Assembly: GCF_030848805.1 (NCBI RefSeq)
Contig: NC_092369.1
Location: 8,469,199-8,533,198 of the forward strand
Direction of reading: 5' to 3'
Length of the DNA: 64,000 nucleotides
From: Temnothorax longispinosus
Taxonomy: Eukaryota > Arthropoda > Insecta > Hymenoptera > Formicidae
The number at the start of each line of letters is the position of its first letter. The first letter of the stretch is position 1. Below, piece by piece: positions 1 through 15,000 of the stretch. The position numbers and the translations under genes are program-made. Below the pieces are notes generated by a model. The model saw only the letters and a list, made by a program, of their open reading frames with translations. It did not search any database and had not been told where the DNA came from.

Positions 1-3000
1 CGGCGCCGGAGCACCGAGCGTTGAAGAAACGAGAGTATATTTTTCTGATGTCAGTGCCGGAGCATTTATCACGTCCCGTCCCGCGGAAAACCGGGATGAA
101 GTGATGGCGATGGCATCGTATACGTGAGTATTCAGCAAACTCGCAGCGAGAGAGAAGATACGCGCCCATGTAGTCGCTAGCGATACGATGGCGGGGCTTT
201 TGCCGTCTTCATCATGGTTTTCTTCGTACCCGTTTCACGTTTAATTTTGTTACAAGCCTCGGAAGAATATGATCAAGTCGAGATTAGCGCGGAGCTGCCA
301 CGAACATTTTTCATCAAATAAAAGATTACTTCATATCTCGGCAGAAAAGCAATGGGAGCCATAAAGAATTTTTTAATTATATAAGTCTGTCTTATTTGAG
401 CGAAATTAATGTACTCCTCAGTTTTCTTTGTGTACTCCTCTTCTCTCTTTTTCTGTGTTACGTAACAATAGACTTTCAAGTATTATAATAATCAAGCTCT
501 ATACTTAAGAGATTATTGATCTATTATTTGCTGATAGATAAATGATTCCAAAACAAAATATTCGCCAACTCAAAGGTTTTACTCGTCAAACGTCTAAACC
601 TGTTAAAAATACAAATACTTTCTATTCTTCTCACCAGAGATAGCATTTATCTAAGAGGTAACATCCATATAAAATACAATACATCTGACAGGTATTTATG
701 CCAGATGCATCCGCTTGCTCATCATTTACTCATTTAAGTTTATTCTTTATTACGTCGTGTAAAACGCGTTACTGGCATGTCCGTGATTTAGGCATAACGG
801 ACAATATAACGTCACATTAATCATCGGGAGTCAACGCGCGTTTCTCTATGCCTCTTAAAACGTCATCCTTCCTGCCGGCCTCATCACAGCGTGTGCATTT
901 GCGAACGGACGGACGTCTTTTCATTAACGTGCTCGCAGATAATCCTGACGTACTACTACTGCTTGGATGCATGCGATGCGCGCCGCAACTTTCTCGAGGA
1001 ATGCGGTTTGATGGGTGTAGCGTTGCGAAAAGAGAAAGAAATGACCATTTAATGTTGAAGCCTCTGATGCTTATGTACGCGTTACACTGAGTTGTAATGT
1101 ATGCGAAGGTTACTTCAAAAAATTGGAAATAAGGACTTGAACCATAAAGCCAGAGGCTCTCAAATTTTCCGATCCAGCTTGGTTAATACTTAAAAAATCG
1201 CCAATCGTTTTAAATACAAATTTATCACAGAATTTAAGTAAGTACAGACATAAAAATTTTATCTCCTTTAATTCAAGGTTCTCTCAATAAAGTGATAATT
1301 GAATATCGAATGCAAATAAAATTCAAACACAACCATTATATAAAAATGAACATAAATCTTAAATGTTTCTTTTAAGTTTTATATTATGTTAGCTTCAAAG
1401 CAAATATAATTTTCCTTGTAAAAATGAAGATAAAACAATAGTAAAATTAGTAGATTACTTTCTAAAATGCGAATAAATATTTTAGTGTATGAGTAAATAT
1501 TATTAAATGTTAAAAAGTTATTAAAATTAATATGTATATATAAATAAAGTTTTAATTGTTATAAAAAATAAACAAAGAATAGCTATAAATGTGTATATAA
1601 GGGCAACATAAAAAAATTTTATAGTACCAACAAAATGACTAGTTTCTAAATAAAATAATATTTTGTTGGAGTTTAAAAGTAACAATTGCAGAAGTGGTCT
1701 CAAGACTTTTTCTTAGATCTTTCCTTTTGCCTTCAATATTTCCGATAGTTTTAAAATTATTGATTTTGAAGCCCTTTTGTTCACGCGAGAACTTCCGAAT
1801 GCGCGCTACTGCGCTCATGTAGCCATAAATTCTTAGACCTTCATAAAGTTTGAAGACTTTCAAGATGTGTCGAAACTTGCGCCATCGATACTTTACAGAA
1901 ATTTCAAAGTGTGTTACTTGTTAAGAATTTCTTTCTTAATTTCTCCTTAGGGATCAATATCCGCAAGACTTCAAACAATTCTACAAAACTCTCAAGGTAT
2001 TTTCGATGTATGTGCGATGCGATAAGAATTCTTTCATGTACTGCTTATAAATATTAATATCATCCGGATTGTCTAATTTATTATTTAAGCTGGGTAGTAC
2101 AATTAAATTTCAACAACTTGTACAGAATTAAAATTAACGATGAAAACAACATGATTACGATTTTAACGTTTTAAAAACATTGATTTATATTGTAAAATAT
2201 AAATAGAGACGAGAGAAATATTTTAACGTTTCTTCTCTATTCTAGTGCACTTTAAGATATATGATGTCGCGAAGTAAAGGCAGGAAAGCACAAAACAATC
2301 TAATTATTCGTCGCAGACACTCAGCGTACATGGTCCACGGTTCAATGAACGAACATCGGTACTAAAAAACATCGAGAACAAGTAGCGGTTTTCGCGCGTG
2401 AGTAAATCATCAGTATATCCCCGGCAAAGATATACGCGCGGATTGCGAACGCACGTGTTCGCGAATTTTCGCTGGTCGCGTCGCGGCCTCGTAAACAGTT
2501 TCTTGCCGAGGATACGCCGGGTACGCGCGTTCTCTCGGTGGTTGCGGGCCGTTTTAGAAACTATAATGGATTATGGAAGGTGGTCTCTGGCCCGACTGGT
2601 GGTTTGGTTATACAGGCGGCAAGGAGGGCTTCCGTACCCGCTGAAAGATCTATGGCGGGGAGGCAGATAAGCTATGCTTCATAAGCAGAGATGTTATCTT
2701 CATAAAAGCCGCAGGTCGATGCCTTCTTCCGCCGTATACCCCCGGTAGTCGGGGTCGTATCGCGCGCTTATACGTACGGTGTATACGTCACGAGATATAC
2801 TACGTTGCGTATACAGCTATTTATACCCCGATATACGGATGCGCGTGTACGTCGGATAAACAAGTACGCTGATGGATCTTCTTGAGCGAGTTGAAATTGA
2901 TTTTTATATACGAAAGTGATATTTATCGTTCGTGGATCACGTCTCTCGCACACGTATATTTAGTTGCGCCGCAGATATCAATTTAGAAATATGTCTTTCG

Positions 3001-6000
3001 GAAAGATTTCACGTGATACGCTTTGAATAATTCTTAGAGCCGTATCTGGGATATCGGATGAAGAAATAAGTCACTCCTTTCGCGCGCGATCCGTAGTCAC
3101 TTCACTTCCAACAAAGAAGAGAGTAAGATAGCTAATCTTCCACTGGATTCTTTCAGTTCGCCATGCCATTCTTTCCCCATTGCCGCGACTATACGCTGGC
3201 GCCTGCGGCACCAGTGTCATTTATCGCACGTGCCGCGCGATGAAATAAAAAAAGTTTTTGCAATTTCCAACCTGTGGCGTTCTTTATCCGACCGTCGACC
3301 TTACCGTAAGCACGTAACGCGGGTATTTCATCGAGGCTCTCGCTCCGGCAGCCTCCTTTTTGCGCCATGGCGCGACCGACGACGACCGGCTCAAAAAGTG
3401 CCGGGTACAGTTCTTGGACAGGGTCCAACGGAGGGACGGACGGAGAAATTGGTTCCCCAGCGCGTAGCGCGAAACCGCGAAGCTCGCGGTAAATAGTCGT
3501 ATTTAAAGAAAAAGCCGGGCGGCGATAAACGAACGGACGCCCGTGCAACGCCGCCGGGGCGGGATTGCCGGCTTCCACAAACTGTCCTTTTAGCTGCCGG
3601 CCCGCTTGGAAGCGCCCGGTAAAATTTTAATAGATGAGAATTTTTCGCATCGCCCGAACTTTTAATGAACCGCAAAGCCTGTCGACGCTTGCTTCCGGAA
3701 AGTAAGAATGCCCGTATATATCTTCAACGGACATCGACAATCCGTATTCCGTGAGAACGTGCACAAAGTACTTTATCGTGATTACGCGTGTTCCTGCAAC
3801 TCTTGGCGTTCTGCAGTCCCGGATTGGTCCGTCTTATTCAGAAATTTTAGTTGCACATTGTTGCGTAGGTATATTAATTTTTTTTCACGTTAATAATTTA
3901 AAAGCTCTTATGTGATCGGAAAAATAAATAAACATTTTTAAGTTTTAGATATTTTTTTATCTCGCGAATATTATAGAATACTTTCTTTTACTTTTCTGCA
4001 GCATTGATTTATGTGCCGTATACGTTTCCGTATAACGCAAAGAATATTTCTTTTACACTCGCATTTTTATACACGTGAATATATATTGAATAAAATTGTA
4101 ATATATTGCACGACAGAGTTATTGTCGGCAATTATACTCCATATTCTGCCTACCATATTTTTCCATCTCTCGATACGCTCAAAGACGCCGGTTGTGTAGT
4201 GCCATACTTATGAATATGCTATTTTCCAGTGCCGACGCGCATACTATGTTTATTCCCGTGTGATCAATACTGAATGCAACGACCAAGTCACTCGCGGAGT
4301 TAGAATCGATATCCTATCGTGCTTTTACCGCAGATCCGGTAATATCTCCGACGTGTTTTTCGCAAACGCAGTAATGCGAATTCGATAACGTCGAAGAAAA
4401 CCGGCACCGGTTACATATGTCTGCGTGAGTGCGCGCTTTTGCATTGTAACATTATCAATCATTTTGTTGGAACCTGCACTATTTAAACTGTAGAAATAGC
4501 ATGCTGTAATAACGAAACTTTATGAAAATTGTGAAATTGAACAAATTTGCATCTTAAATATAACTAATGTTAAATAATTTTCCTTGAAACGCATGCGCGT
4601 AACGAAAAAAAGTAAAGAAACATTTTTTGAATTAAAAGAGGAATAAATTCAATTTAAAGATTGAATGCAATTACGGTTTTTTTTACTAATAAATATGGCA
4701 CGTTTTGTTGTTTACGCAGACAGATTTAATTTTGGTTTCGCTTTGATACAAAAAAATCTAATTTGCCTATTTCTGCCGCACGTGACATAGCTTCCACGTT
4801 ATTAATTAATGTAATTACGTTTCCTGTTTTGTTGCACATATGCCTTAATTACCAGCAATTAATCGTAATATTTCTCGAATTCTATCGAATGACTGAAAAG
4901 TGATTCAATGCGGTACAAAATTTCAAACGTTATAAACATTTGACAAGTAATTAATTACATAAACAATCAATGCATTAGCCTGCAAATATGTAACGTTCAA
5001 TCTGCTATATATATGTCTCTGTGAGATGCAAGAACATCATGCTAAGGTAAGAATCTATTCATCTGCGAGAGATTCACCCGCTTTCTCCGCGATCTTTTTT
5101 GAGGGGGGTAGTTTAATCCCGCTGTGAATGTGTAATTAAAATTTGCGCGAGCTTGCGGTTATTACGTGGGGAATCCGCCGACACGTAAAATCATGCAAAA
5201 TGTCCAGCATAAAAGCCGTCGCCGTCAGCTCGTCTCCGAACAGCGCGCAGTTAATGCACTGGAAATGAAATAGCAGCTGTTCCAATTTGAATTCGAAAGG
5301 AATACGAGCGCGCGTCCGGGATCTAGGAGATAAACATCGTTAAAGTTTACGATAACAAAAAGGAAGGAAAACACCCGTTGGACGTATACTGAATAACAGC
5401 GATGATTAAAAACTTTGCGTTTGGTGGTTTGTTTGTCGATTGCGAAAAGTGCAATCTGTAATAAGTATACAAAAGATGCATATAGCTGTCATCGTTAATT
5501 AATTTCTGATTGTACATCATGATTAATGCCAATGTGAGAGTCTGATTTTTCTATATAGTAGCACTCAATTCCACGTTTCACGCATTATCTAGATCTAGAG
5601 AATGGAGTCTAGAGAATGTATGTACTTTTAGTCTTCTGCGAAAGTACTTCCCGTTTTTCATACACATATCTCATGTCTGCGTTCTGACGACGCTATACGC
5701 GTACTTTCACCGCGACAAATTGTGAGGATCGATAGACGTCTCTCAACCCTCTGTATGCAACCCTCCGCTCCCCTACGCCCCCCCTCTGCTATTTAATATT
5801 TATTTATTCAAATATTCGTCGTGGCCCGTTTCCACGTGTGCGCAACGTCGACGTCGACTGCGATACTCTGTGCCGCCGTGACATTCGCCGCGTCGACGGA
5901 ATTTTACATTTTTTTCCATGGACTTGGGCTTATGGTCACGTCGACGCTTTCCATCCGCTTTCATTTTGCGATTAATGCGCGACGCAACATGTTCGCGGGG

Positions 6001-9000
6001 CGCAAAAATGTATAAAAAGCGTAGCAATCGTCGGTTTGAAGATCGTTTCACCGCCACTTCTCTTCTCTTCTCTTCCAATATCTTATTTGAAATGTTGTCT
6101 TCTGTTTGCTTAGAATTTGCCGCTTCTCTATAAACTTTGTAATTACGTTTAACTTCGTATCAGGCGTGCAAAAAGTGTTTACCGGCCGAGAAAACCGGGG
6201 AAACGTCAGAAAGTTTTCGAACTCTATTCGTTTCTAACAACTCGTCTCTCTTATAATTCCTTTAACAATCGGGAATTGATTTACAACTTGGCTCTCTGTA
6301 TCTAAGGAAATAAAATTCCGACATTATGGGATTAATAGTTTCCCGGGGTATCGCATTGAACGGGAGTATCGCATGATGCTTTTCCGCGTTCAACTTCGCA
6401 ACTTCGGGGCAACGTTAAAAACGTTATTAGGGCTGCTATCACTTAGTCGGGCGCGAACTTCCGCGCGTAAAAACTCACGATCGACGACTCGCGTAAAGTC
6501 GCAACGGCGAAACCGACGAGGAAGGAGAAACTTTCTTTTGCCGCCTCTCCTATTCGGAAGCGTTTCCATGGAAGCGGTATCGCGTCATCGTCGTTATCGG
6601 AAACCTTTAACGGGCCTTCGGGGTCTGTTAGTAGTGACGCCTGTATTAATTTGTTCCCATGACCGCGGCGGAAAGAGCTTTTAGGAGAAGAAGAAAAAAC
6701 GAAAGGGGGACGGGGCGGATGGAAGCTACCGCGGCGGGGTCGGCGGAAGAAGTTCGGACGATGGCCGCGAGCATTTCCGCAGACAATTTATTTGGCCGGT
6801 CGGAACGATCAAACTTTTTCCCCGGGACCATGTGAGAAATAACATCGTCGAAAGCGTCCTGCTGGAACAACGGGACTATGTCCGGCATCCGTTCGACACC
6901 GCGCGGCGCGCAACGACCGACGACCTACGAGGAGGAATAAAAGGCAAACCGTAAGCCTGGGAAACTAAAGCTACCCTTGACGGCTTTCGTCGTTCACCCC
7001 CTAACCACCGAACTCGAACTACAACGGAGAAACCGTGGTATAACTTCGACGGATATCAAAGGCGCGTATAGCTTCGGTTATATGTTTCGACCTTCATCCC
7101 TTTCAGCATCGAACGAGATTTTATCCGATTGATTTTACTCTGGTTTATACTATATTAGAAAAGCTTTTTGAGATGAACAAAATCTGGGTTTGATCTTATT
7201 AATATTTAATTCTTAAATAGTGTCAGTGCAATAAATATTATTGACGCGGTTGTCATATTATTTATAATATTGTTTTAATTAAATAATTTGTAGTGTTAAT
7301 CATACATACAATTTTTTTATTTAATTAGTTTTATTATATTTAGTTGAAACATTTTATTAATAAAACAATTAATGTTGCTGCTTTATTCCTTAAATAAATT
7401 GATAATTTGTTTATCAAATTTTTCTTTTTGGGAGGGAAGAACGTCCAATAATTTATAATATTATTATTGAGAAAAGCTACATTATTGTCACATCTGTTTG
7501 GAATATTTACTTCGACAAACAGATGCAAAGAACTTGCTTTATTTCATTCGTATTGTGGAATTGTCTGCTTCAAGAGTAATTTTTCAAAAGGTACAATTCC
7601 GCTCAGTTCGCAATACACGGATACGATTACAACATCACGGTTTCTAACGACTCAACGCGCCGCAATAACGGACTGTAATTTTATTTACGCGGATCGCGCG
7701 CGGGCGCGCTAGCTTTATTTATCGACGCAAAACTCAAGTACGCGCGCCGCATTCTCGCCCGTCACTTCCAATCTCGGGATCCACGGCCGGCATTAAAATT
7801 TCATCCGCGGCGCGAGAGAGCAATTACGCGGGGAAAAGTTAAAAAGTAATGTTACAGCGAGACCAGAAGTCCCCGCAAGAATGGCGCGTAAACTTCTTAA
7901 TCGTATTACCCAAGGAAATACGCATCCGGCTACATTATTTAAGACAGCACGCTTGATTGCGCGAGCCAGCATCTCGCCCAGGATTAGACACCACTTCTTC
8001 CAGGTGCTCCTATAATCCCGCCGATGCAAAACTGTTATTGCTGAGCGGGTAACTCCCGCGCGATTCGACTGAATTGGATCCGGTAGTACTTGACGTAAAA
8101 AAAAACGATAAATTTTCAATTTTCGCAAAATCATCTTTTTCCATCCGCTAAAACTGCAATAGCTCTGTGAAAAGGTTTCAAACGAATTATCTGTCTTAAG
8201 ATGATCCATCACCAGGGAGAACCGTATAAATTCGATTTTACGCGCTACGTCGCGATTGCGCGAGCGAACATTTCCTCTGATTCCTCTTGTCGAACTACCA
8301 AGTTTCGTGCGAAGCACGATATATAGTTCCTGGTATATACTTCGCAATGTACTTCGTGATGGAGGCTCTTTGACGCACGGTCGTTAAGCACGTAGCAAGC
8401 CGAGGTACGTTCGGCGAGAAACAACGATCCGATGAAATATTCTCGCGGCGCGGCCGGCGTCTCGTTACCGCGTTGCTTCATCCTCCCGCTGTTTCCACGC
8501 TATTCTTGATTCTTATATACCGGGGTGCTCTCCGCGCACCAGTCTGCATTACGAAATTAAGTCCGAAGAGCCCGGGAGACGGCAAAGGCATTCGACGATT
8601 TCCACTTTCTCGCCATTAGCTAGTGTACCTGGCCGATCGATAGGGAACAGAGCGAATCTCGCCGTTTTCTATTTTTGCCAGGCGTCCAATCACTTGCCAG
8701 TGCACGATTGGTACTTACTTAATGATCCAATGGCTCTTCTCCAATATTTTCACGAAATTAGAAATTGTACGCGCACGGAAAATTTAAGGCGGGATGATTT
8801 TCATTGTCGAAAAACCAGTATTTTATAAATAGATATAAATTTTCAGAAGGCACATCAAACTTTTAGAATTGCTGTATTAAACAAAATATTGTTTAATACA
8901 TCACATTATTTTACGTAGATTAGAATTAAATAAATAATATTGTTACAATTATATATATTAAAAAATATATATAAGAATATGAATAAGAAGTGTTAAATTG

Positions 9001-12000
9001 TAATTTTATTAAAGTAGTTAAAGTTTTGTAAGCCTTATTCTTCCCTCTTCCCGTTTTTCACTCTATATATCATTTTGAAAGATTTTGAAATTATAAGAAT
9101 TAATAAGTAGTATTTCATAAAAGTAAAAATTATGATAGCTTATTAATTACGTGATACGTATGTAATATTATTATATATAATTTGTAATTACACGCTCCAA
9201 AATGTAATATTTATTCCACACCGTCGCTGATATCAAAAGCCCGTGAAAAAGAAACGCGCATTAACATTTACGATCCCACGTAATAAATTACATTTCTTCA
9301 TTCAGGTATCTACGATGAAGAAAGTTACGACGCGTAATAAAACGTAACCAGTTTATATTATGATTTACATAGATTGCGTTAAAGCCATTAGCACCGCGAA
9401 AGAGTTTGAACGATATATCTTGCGAGCATTTATTCGCGGCGTTTGCGAATCAGCCGCGAAGAAAATTTAACGCTTCGAAGCACGCGTCGACATTACGCAA
9501 TTGCTCCGTACCGAACACTAGCGGTTTGTTAAAGAACAAAGTAGGATTTAGGTAAACCAATGTCTTAAAGTGGATTAAACAAATAAACGTTTCTATCGCT
9601 CGGTAATCTCCGCGTACATACAAAAGCGCATTTCATCTTTTATAATTATTCGCCGCAAGGTATATAAAAGTTTTAATCTCGCTTGATTATTACACCAGCT
9701 CACCGTCTCATCTTCGTTTTTATTAGTACTTAATCTCGGAAGAATAGTCGTGCCTGTAACGCGCGCGTAACTGAAACACGGATTCCTACTTTCTTGCCGC
9801 ATTCTGATACATATCCGCGACAAAAGACACAAAATGTATCCATTATTTTACTCTCGCGACACATCTTTCCACGTGTGTTAAAATTTTTAGAACGAATGGC
9901 AATGGAAGTACGTGCTTGTGCGCTAAATACTCCGTCGAGAGTTGATAAATACGTGTGAGAAATACATTGCGCTACGGAATGTAATTACAATTAATGTCAC
10001 GGCGCTTCTATAGAAGTTAGAAATAGTCATTTGCAATCTTAAGAAAATTTATACGTTACGCTTCCGTTTACGTTTATTCTTGACGTTTGAGAAGCAACCA
10101 AGTAGAACAAGACGATGATTATATCAGACGCATTAATCCATATAGTCCACGTGGCTATATAATGATTCCCCGTGTGCTTTGGATCTATGGCGACCGCAAA
10201 AACCACCCTTCTCTCATGGCAAACATCGTTCATCATTTTCAATAACGCTTTCCTTCTTGCTTTACTTCGCGTCTAGCGCGTTGACGCGACGAATACCTTG
10301 AAAAATCCGTCGCTAGTTAGTTTCGGATCGATACGCGATTAATCATAATCTATCAATTTGGGAACCGTCAATTTACTAGGCTCAGACCGCGCCTTAATAT
10401 TTACTACCCACGATCAGAACATGGACAATTCAGCTGATAACAACCGAGATATACACTATTTATATGTTCGCGTTCTATCTCTTTTCAATAATCGACTTAA
10501 TTTTATCGGCTTTAATAATTTTTCTGCTTTAATATTAAATGCTGCGGGAGATTACTTATTTAATAACATCACTTTACGTACACTTTGCCGTACGACAATC
10601 CAAGGTTTCATAATTTATTAAACATGCAAGAATATCCCGAACATATAACAAAATGCGATATCATGCATCGCAATGCGCGATCGATATGTCTGCATGTTGA
10701 AATAACAATGACTGTCTCGGATAAACAAGATCTCGCTTTCTGCCAAATGTCTACTTACGGTTCAACGATATATAGCGATGATGCATCGTCGCAACGGGAG
10801 GAAAACCGATATATACATACCGCGCGCGTAAGAAGTCGCACGCGAGCAGCATAAATCACACGACGAAAACAAAATCTAAATACCGCCGTTCTATTCCCTC
10901 AAGTCATGCGGCGCGTTCTTTCTTCTTTTGGATACCGTCGGTTACCATGCGCCCCCGTAAAGCGAGAGGGAAAACGGAAGGCTCCCAGGTCCCTGCTGTT
11001 GAGCAGACGCGCCGCGGTGCCGGAAGTTACTGGCTACTGTGAGAACGCGATTTAGATGCCACAAAATACTCCTTAGAGCCCAGAGCCCGTTCCAATTAAC
11101 CCGCCACGTTGTACGTGATATTAGTTGGATGTTGACAGTGGCACCGATAGGATCTCTCGACAGCTTGTATCTCACACTCGCTTATTATTCATTAAACTTT
11201 AAACTGCAACCAAGCTTCGTCAAGCAAGTCGTCTCGCGCTCCATTCGATGCACCATGAATTTCCCGACGCGAATAACACGCGGACAGTTTGTTTGCGCTC
11301 ACAAGAAACGAAAAGTAATGCATCTCGCGTGGAATCATCGATATACCAAACGAATTTAGTCGTATTTTATTATTTTGCAGCGTTTAAACATATTGCTGAT
11401 TTTTAATCCACGACGTAAAAAGTGTTAAACTTAAAACTGTTATTGTTTCTCTATTTATTTGAACAAATAGACATTTGTTTCAAATTTAAAAAATAAGTAA
11501 CGCACAATCTTGCAGCAGAATGCAATGCTCTCAAGGATCAATGTAATTGTGAATATTGGTAGACGATAAAATTGGTTATAGATTACATGCTTCATTATTA
11601 ATTCTTGCGAACTCTTGCATGTCAATTTTGAAATTGTCGGCGGCGTTATTTTATTAGAGAGCAACGCTCGATGCCGAAAAATGCGAGCCAGACGTTTGCG
11701 GCGGATTTCACGAATGGTGCACGGCTGGCTGCCTCTTTTCGTCGGTCTCGCTTCCTGTCTCGCATATTCTGTTCCTATTTTCCCGACACCCTTTCTATCT
11801 CTTTTTTGTAGATATCGCTGGCCCGCGAGCACATACACCGGCGAATCGTTCTCTCTTCCTTTTTCTTCTTCGTGTGCCTTGGTGTCCCTATTATGTCGCT
11901 GTGCGCATCCGCTTCTGAAATTTTCATGCCGGCCGTTGCCGAACAGTCGTTTCGCCACGTATCGTCGCTGGAGGACCGGTCAATATCGCTTCGAGCGTTA

Positions 12001-15000
12001 TCCACCGGTGCGCTTTGCAATATTGAGCCTGCGTGTCGTTTCCCGTTCGTATATGGCAGCCCGTGAATGGATTAACGCTGCGCTACGAACGGTGGATGAG
12101 TTTGAGTTCCGTGCGGATTGAGCGAACTTAAAGCACGACTGCTGAACGTCTCGTCCCGAAAAATTACAGGATTCGTTTAATCGTGTTAATATGCAGCACT
12201 AGCAATTTTCATCTCATACTCAGTCAGATACATCGAGCAATTGCGCATCAAGCTTGAATAAACTAAGACTGTTTCAGCGATTCGCTGGCATGTCTATCTT
12301 GCCTTAAGTCAACACGTTCATAATTATAAGTTTACTGTAATTAATCCTTGATGACCGGTATATACAGACGGTAGTATTAGTTACAAGTACACATTCGCGA
12401 AGTAATTTATGTTTCTGAGGCTTTTCTATTTTGCGAAGGAAAACTCTCGCTGATTACTAAAAAAACATACAACGACGAATGGATTAACGTCACGCTTTAA
12501 TTGACAGTCCATTATGTAGCCCGAAGTTTTAATTAACTGGAAATTTTGTTGAAACCCGTTGTTTGGACAGAAAGTTGCGAAGTAACTAGAGAGTTAACGC
12601 ATAATTAACCAATAAATATTTACAAATTAGTTGTACTCTTTATATTTACCATTATGTAAATTATACAACCGTGATAAATGCATATTACTTAGTCCTAATT
12701 TTATTTAATTAATTAATAAATAAAAAGAAAAAAGATAGAATCGGGAGATTATAATTCCAATATTGTTCAACCAATTAGTCATTCTTTTTAAGCGGTAAAC
12801 ATCAATAAACGACATATGTATGTTTCATATAATACTTTTCATTAATTGATCAGCATTGATCAATATTGTACACAAATTTTGTATTGTACATATAAATAAT
12901 TTATATCAAGATATATTCCAGCATATTAAACACGAAAGTAAAATTTTAATATTGTGTGTATAAAACTCGTTGTGCATCACCTGCTCTAGGACTTTAGAGA
13001 TTAACTAATGTGAATAAATAAAATCATAAAACATTGATAAAATTATAGTAATACATATTATAAAAGTTACTTTGATTTTCCATGATAATGTCGTAAATTG
13101 AGTCTCGTATCGCACGCTATTACTTAATAAAAGCAGCGTGAAGCGGTGCAGAGTGTTCCTTCGCGTTTCACTTATGCAGCGCCGTTTCCATTATCCATTC
13201 TTGGACACGCTTTATATTCTCGATTCACCCCGCGTAGTTTGCGCTGGGTCGAACACCGGCGTGTTCCCGCGACTTATCCACCATAGAAATCGCTCTCTCA
13301 ATTGTCAGCGACAACTTCAAAATTGCGAAGAACTTCCTGCGTCCGCAGGAAATTCGAAAGTTGGCTGGTGCGGCGGGCTCGTCGGGTACTAAAGGGGGGA
13401 CGAGTGCACGTATCAAGGTAAACACCGATTGGAAAGTTAGTTGCGGTCCAAATGGGGTCTCGTCTGTAAAAGTTACTGCCCGGCAAACAAATCCCTCTTC
13501 GTGGTAGCGATAACGGCGAAGCAGGGGAATTGGTCGCGCTGTTTCAAAGTGGGTCAATCCGGAGTAAAAGACGCGGTCAGCGTATATTTGGCCATCCCTG
13601 GTCCCGACTGATAAAACGGTAGGAGCTGTATACATTGTAGAGCAAATTTAAGATTTTATAAATTTTCTAACGACTGACGAGCTAGATAAAATCGTTTACG
13701 AAGAAAACAGGGTTATTGAGCAAAATTATTAGAATATGAATTAATTGCGCTACATAAAAATATTAAAATAAATAAATATTAATTATAATGCAATGTATGC
13801 CGGATAGAGTTAATCATCAGTTATGTTATATAAAATTAAACAAAAGTAGCTCTTCAATTTAAAAAAAAGCAGTTGAAAACTTTTTTTATTATGTGTAAGC
13901 TTCTCAAATTAAATGATATATATCCATCATGGATCTCGTTTCTTACTTTAATTGGCGATATTGACATTGAGATATACGTTTTAATCTGAAAAAGTTGACA
14001 CGACATAATATTGTATGCACAATGTATTTCACACAAAATTAGTTCACTGAATACGGTGTATATAACTCATCGCGTAAATTAGATTTACTCCCATCACCGT
14101 TCGTACTACTACCATTTCCCAATATATCGCACGTAATTCCATCACTTTCCACTTTACACCGGTAACTTCCGTGCATTAGCGCGTTACTTGTGCTTCAAAT
14201 TGGGACACCGTGGCTGCTTGCGTTCTAGGCGAAGGACGATAGCGCGTACCTTGCCCGATCTTGGAGAACGCGTCGGATGATTGCAACGTTATTGGAGCCT
14301 ATCCAATATCCGGCTCGTTATCGTCGTCCTGATCGTTATCTTAGATACCACGTTCGATCTCGTTTCCCCTGTCTATCGTGACCTCGTTCCATCCTTCCGT
14401 GAATATTCGCATCTCTACTCCGGGCTTTAACGCCCCGGAGACATCGCGACGCGATGCGTCTTTCACGAACGGCGAGAGCCCCCGGGTTTATCCGAGCTTG
14501 TTTTAAAGCGATGACGTTCTCGGATATTTATTAAAAATACTGCCGCGCGTTGATGTATAAAGAGCCACAGGCTGACGTATAAAAATCCTGGAGATTATGT
14601 TCCTTTACGGTACACAAGTTGACGTTAACGTGCACCTGTACTCGCCATGTCCCTTTCTTCCGCGCAGCATATGTCTGGGATTTGAGTCTTTGTGCTCGCG
14701 CAAAACAAACCAACATCGCGCTTCTCGTAAAGCATTGCGAATTAAACGTCGATAGAAAAGGATGCAAGTCATTCAATTCAACGCGGTCACTTATTTATCT
14801 TAAATTATGACAAAAAATAACTTAGTACATTTTGTACTCAAATATGAAAGAAATTAATAAAGATAGATGAACGGAGCGCAAGTCGGCTGGTTATAATTTC
14901 TCAAGAATAAAGGATAAAACGTATATCTCGAGTCATTTTTTGTTATGCACGTCGCCGTGTAGAAAGTTAATTAGTTAAAAATAAATCCGCGCGACGTTAA

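Noticed and set aside
7793..8347. 184-codon minus-strand open frame
   Set aside because: Composition is what GC-richer non-coding DNA would give, with no recognisable motif, and it overlaps another frame at 8,245-8,481.
11455..12121. Two overlapping frames of 167 and 168 codons on opposite strands
   Set aside because: Both strands are open over the same bases because stops are rare in the GC-rich island; neither resembles a protein family.
13225..13635. 136-codon minus-strand frame
   Set aside because: No similarity recognised and no splice borders; overlapping frames on both strands point to composition.
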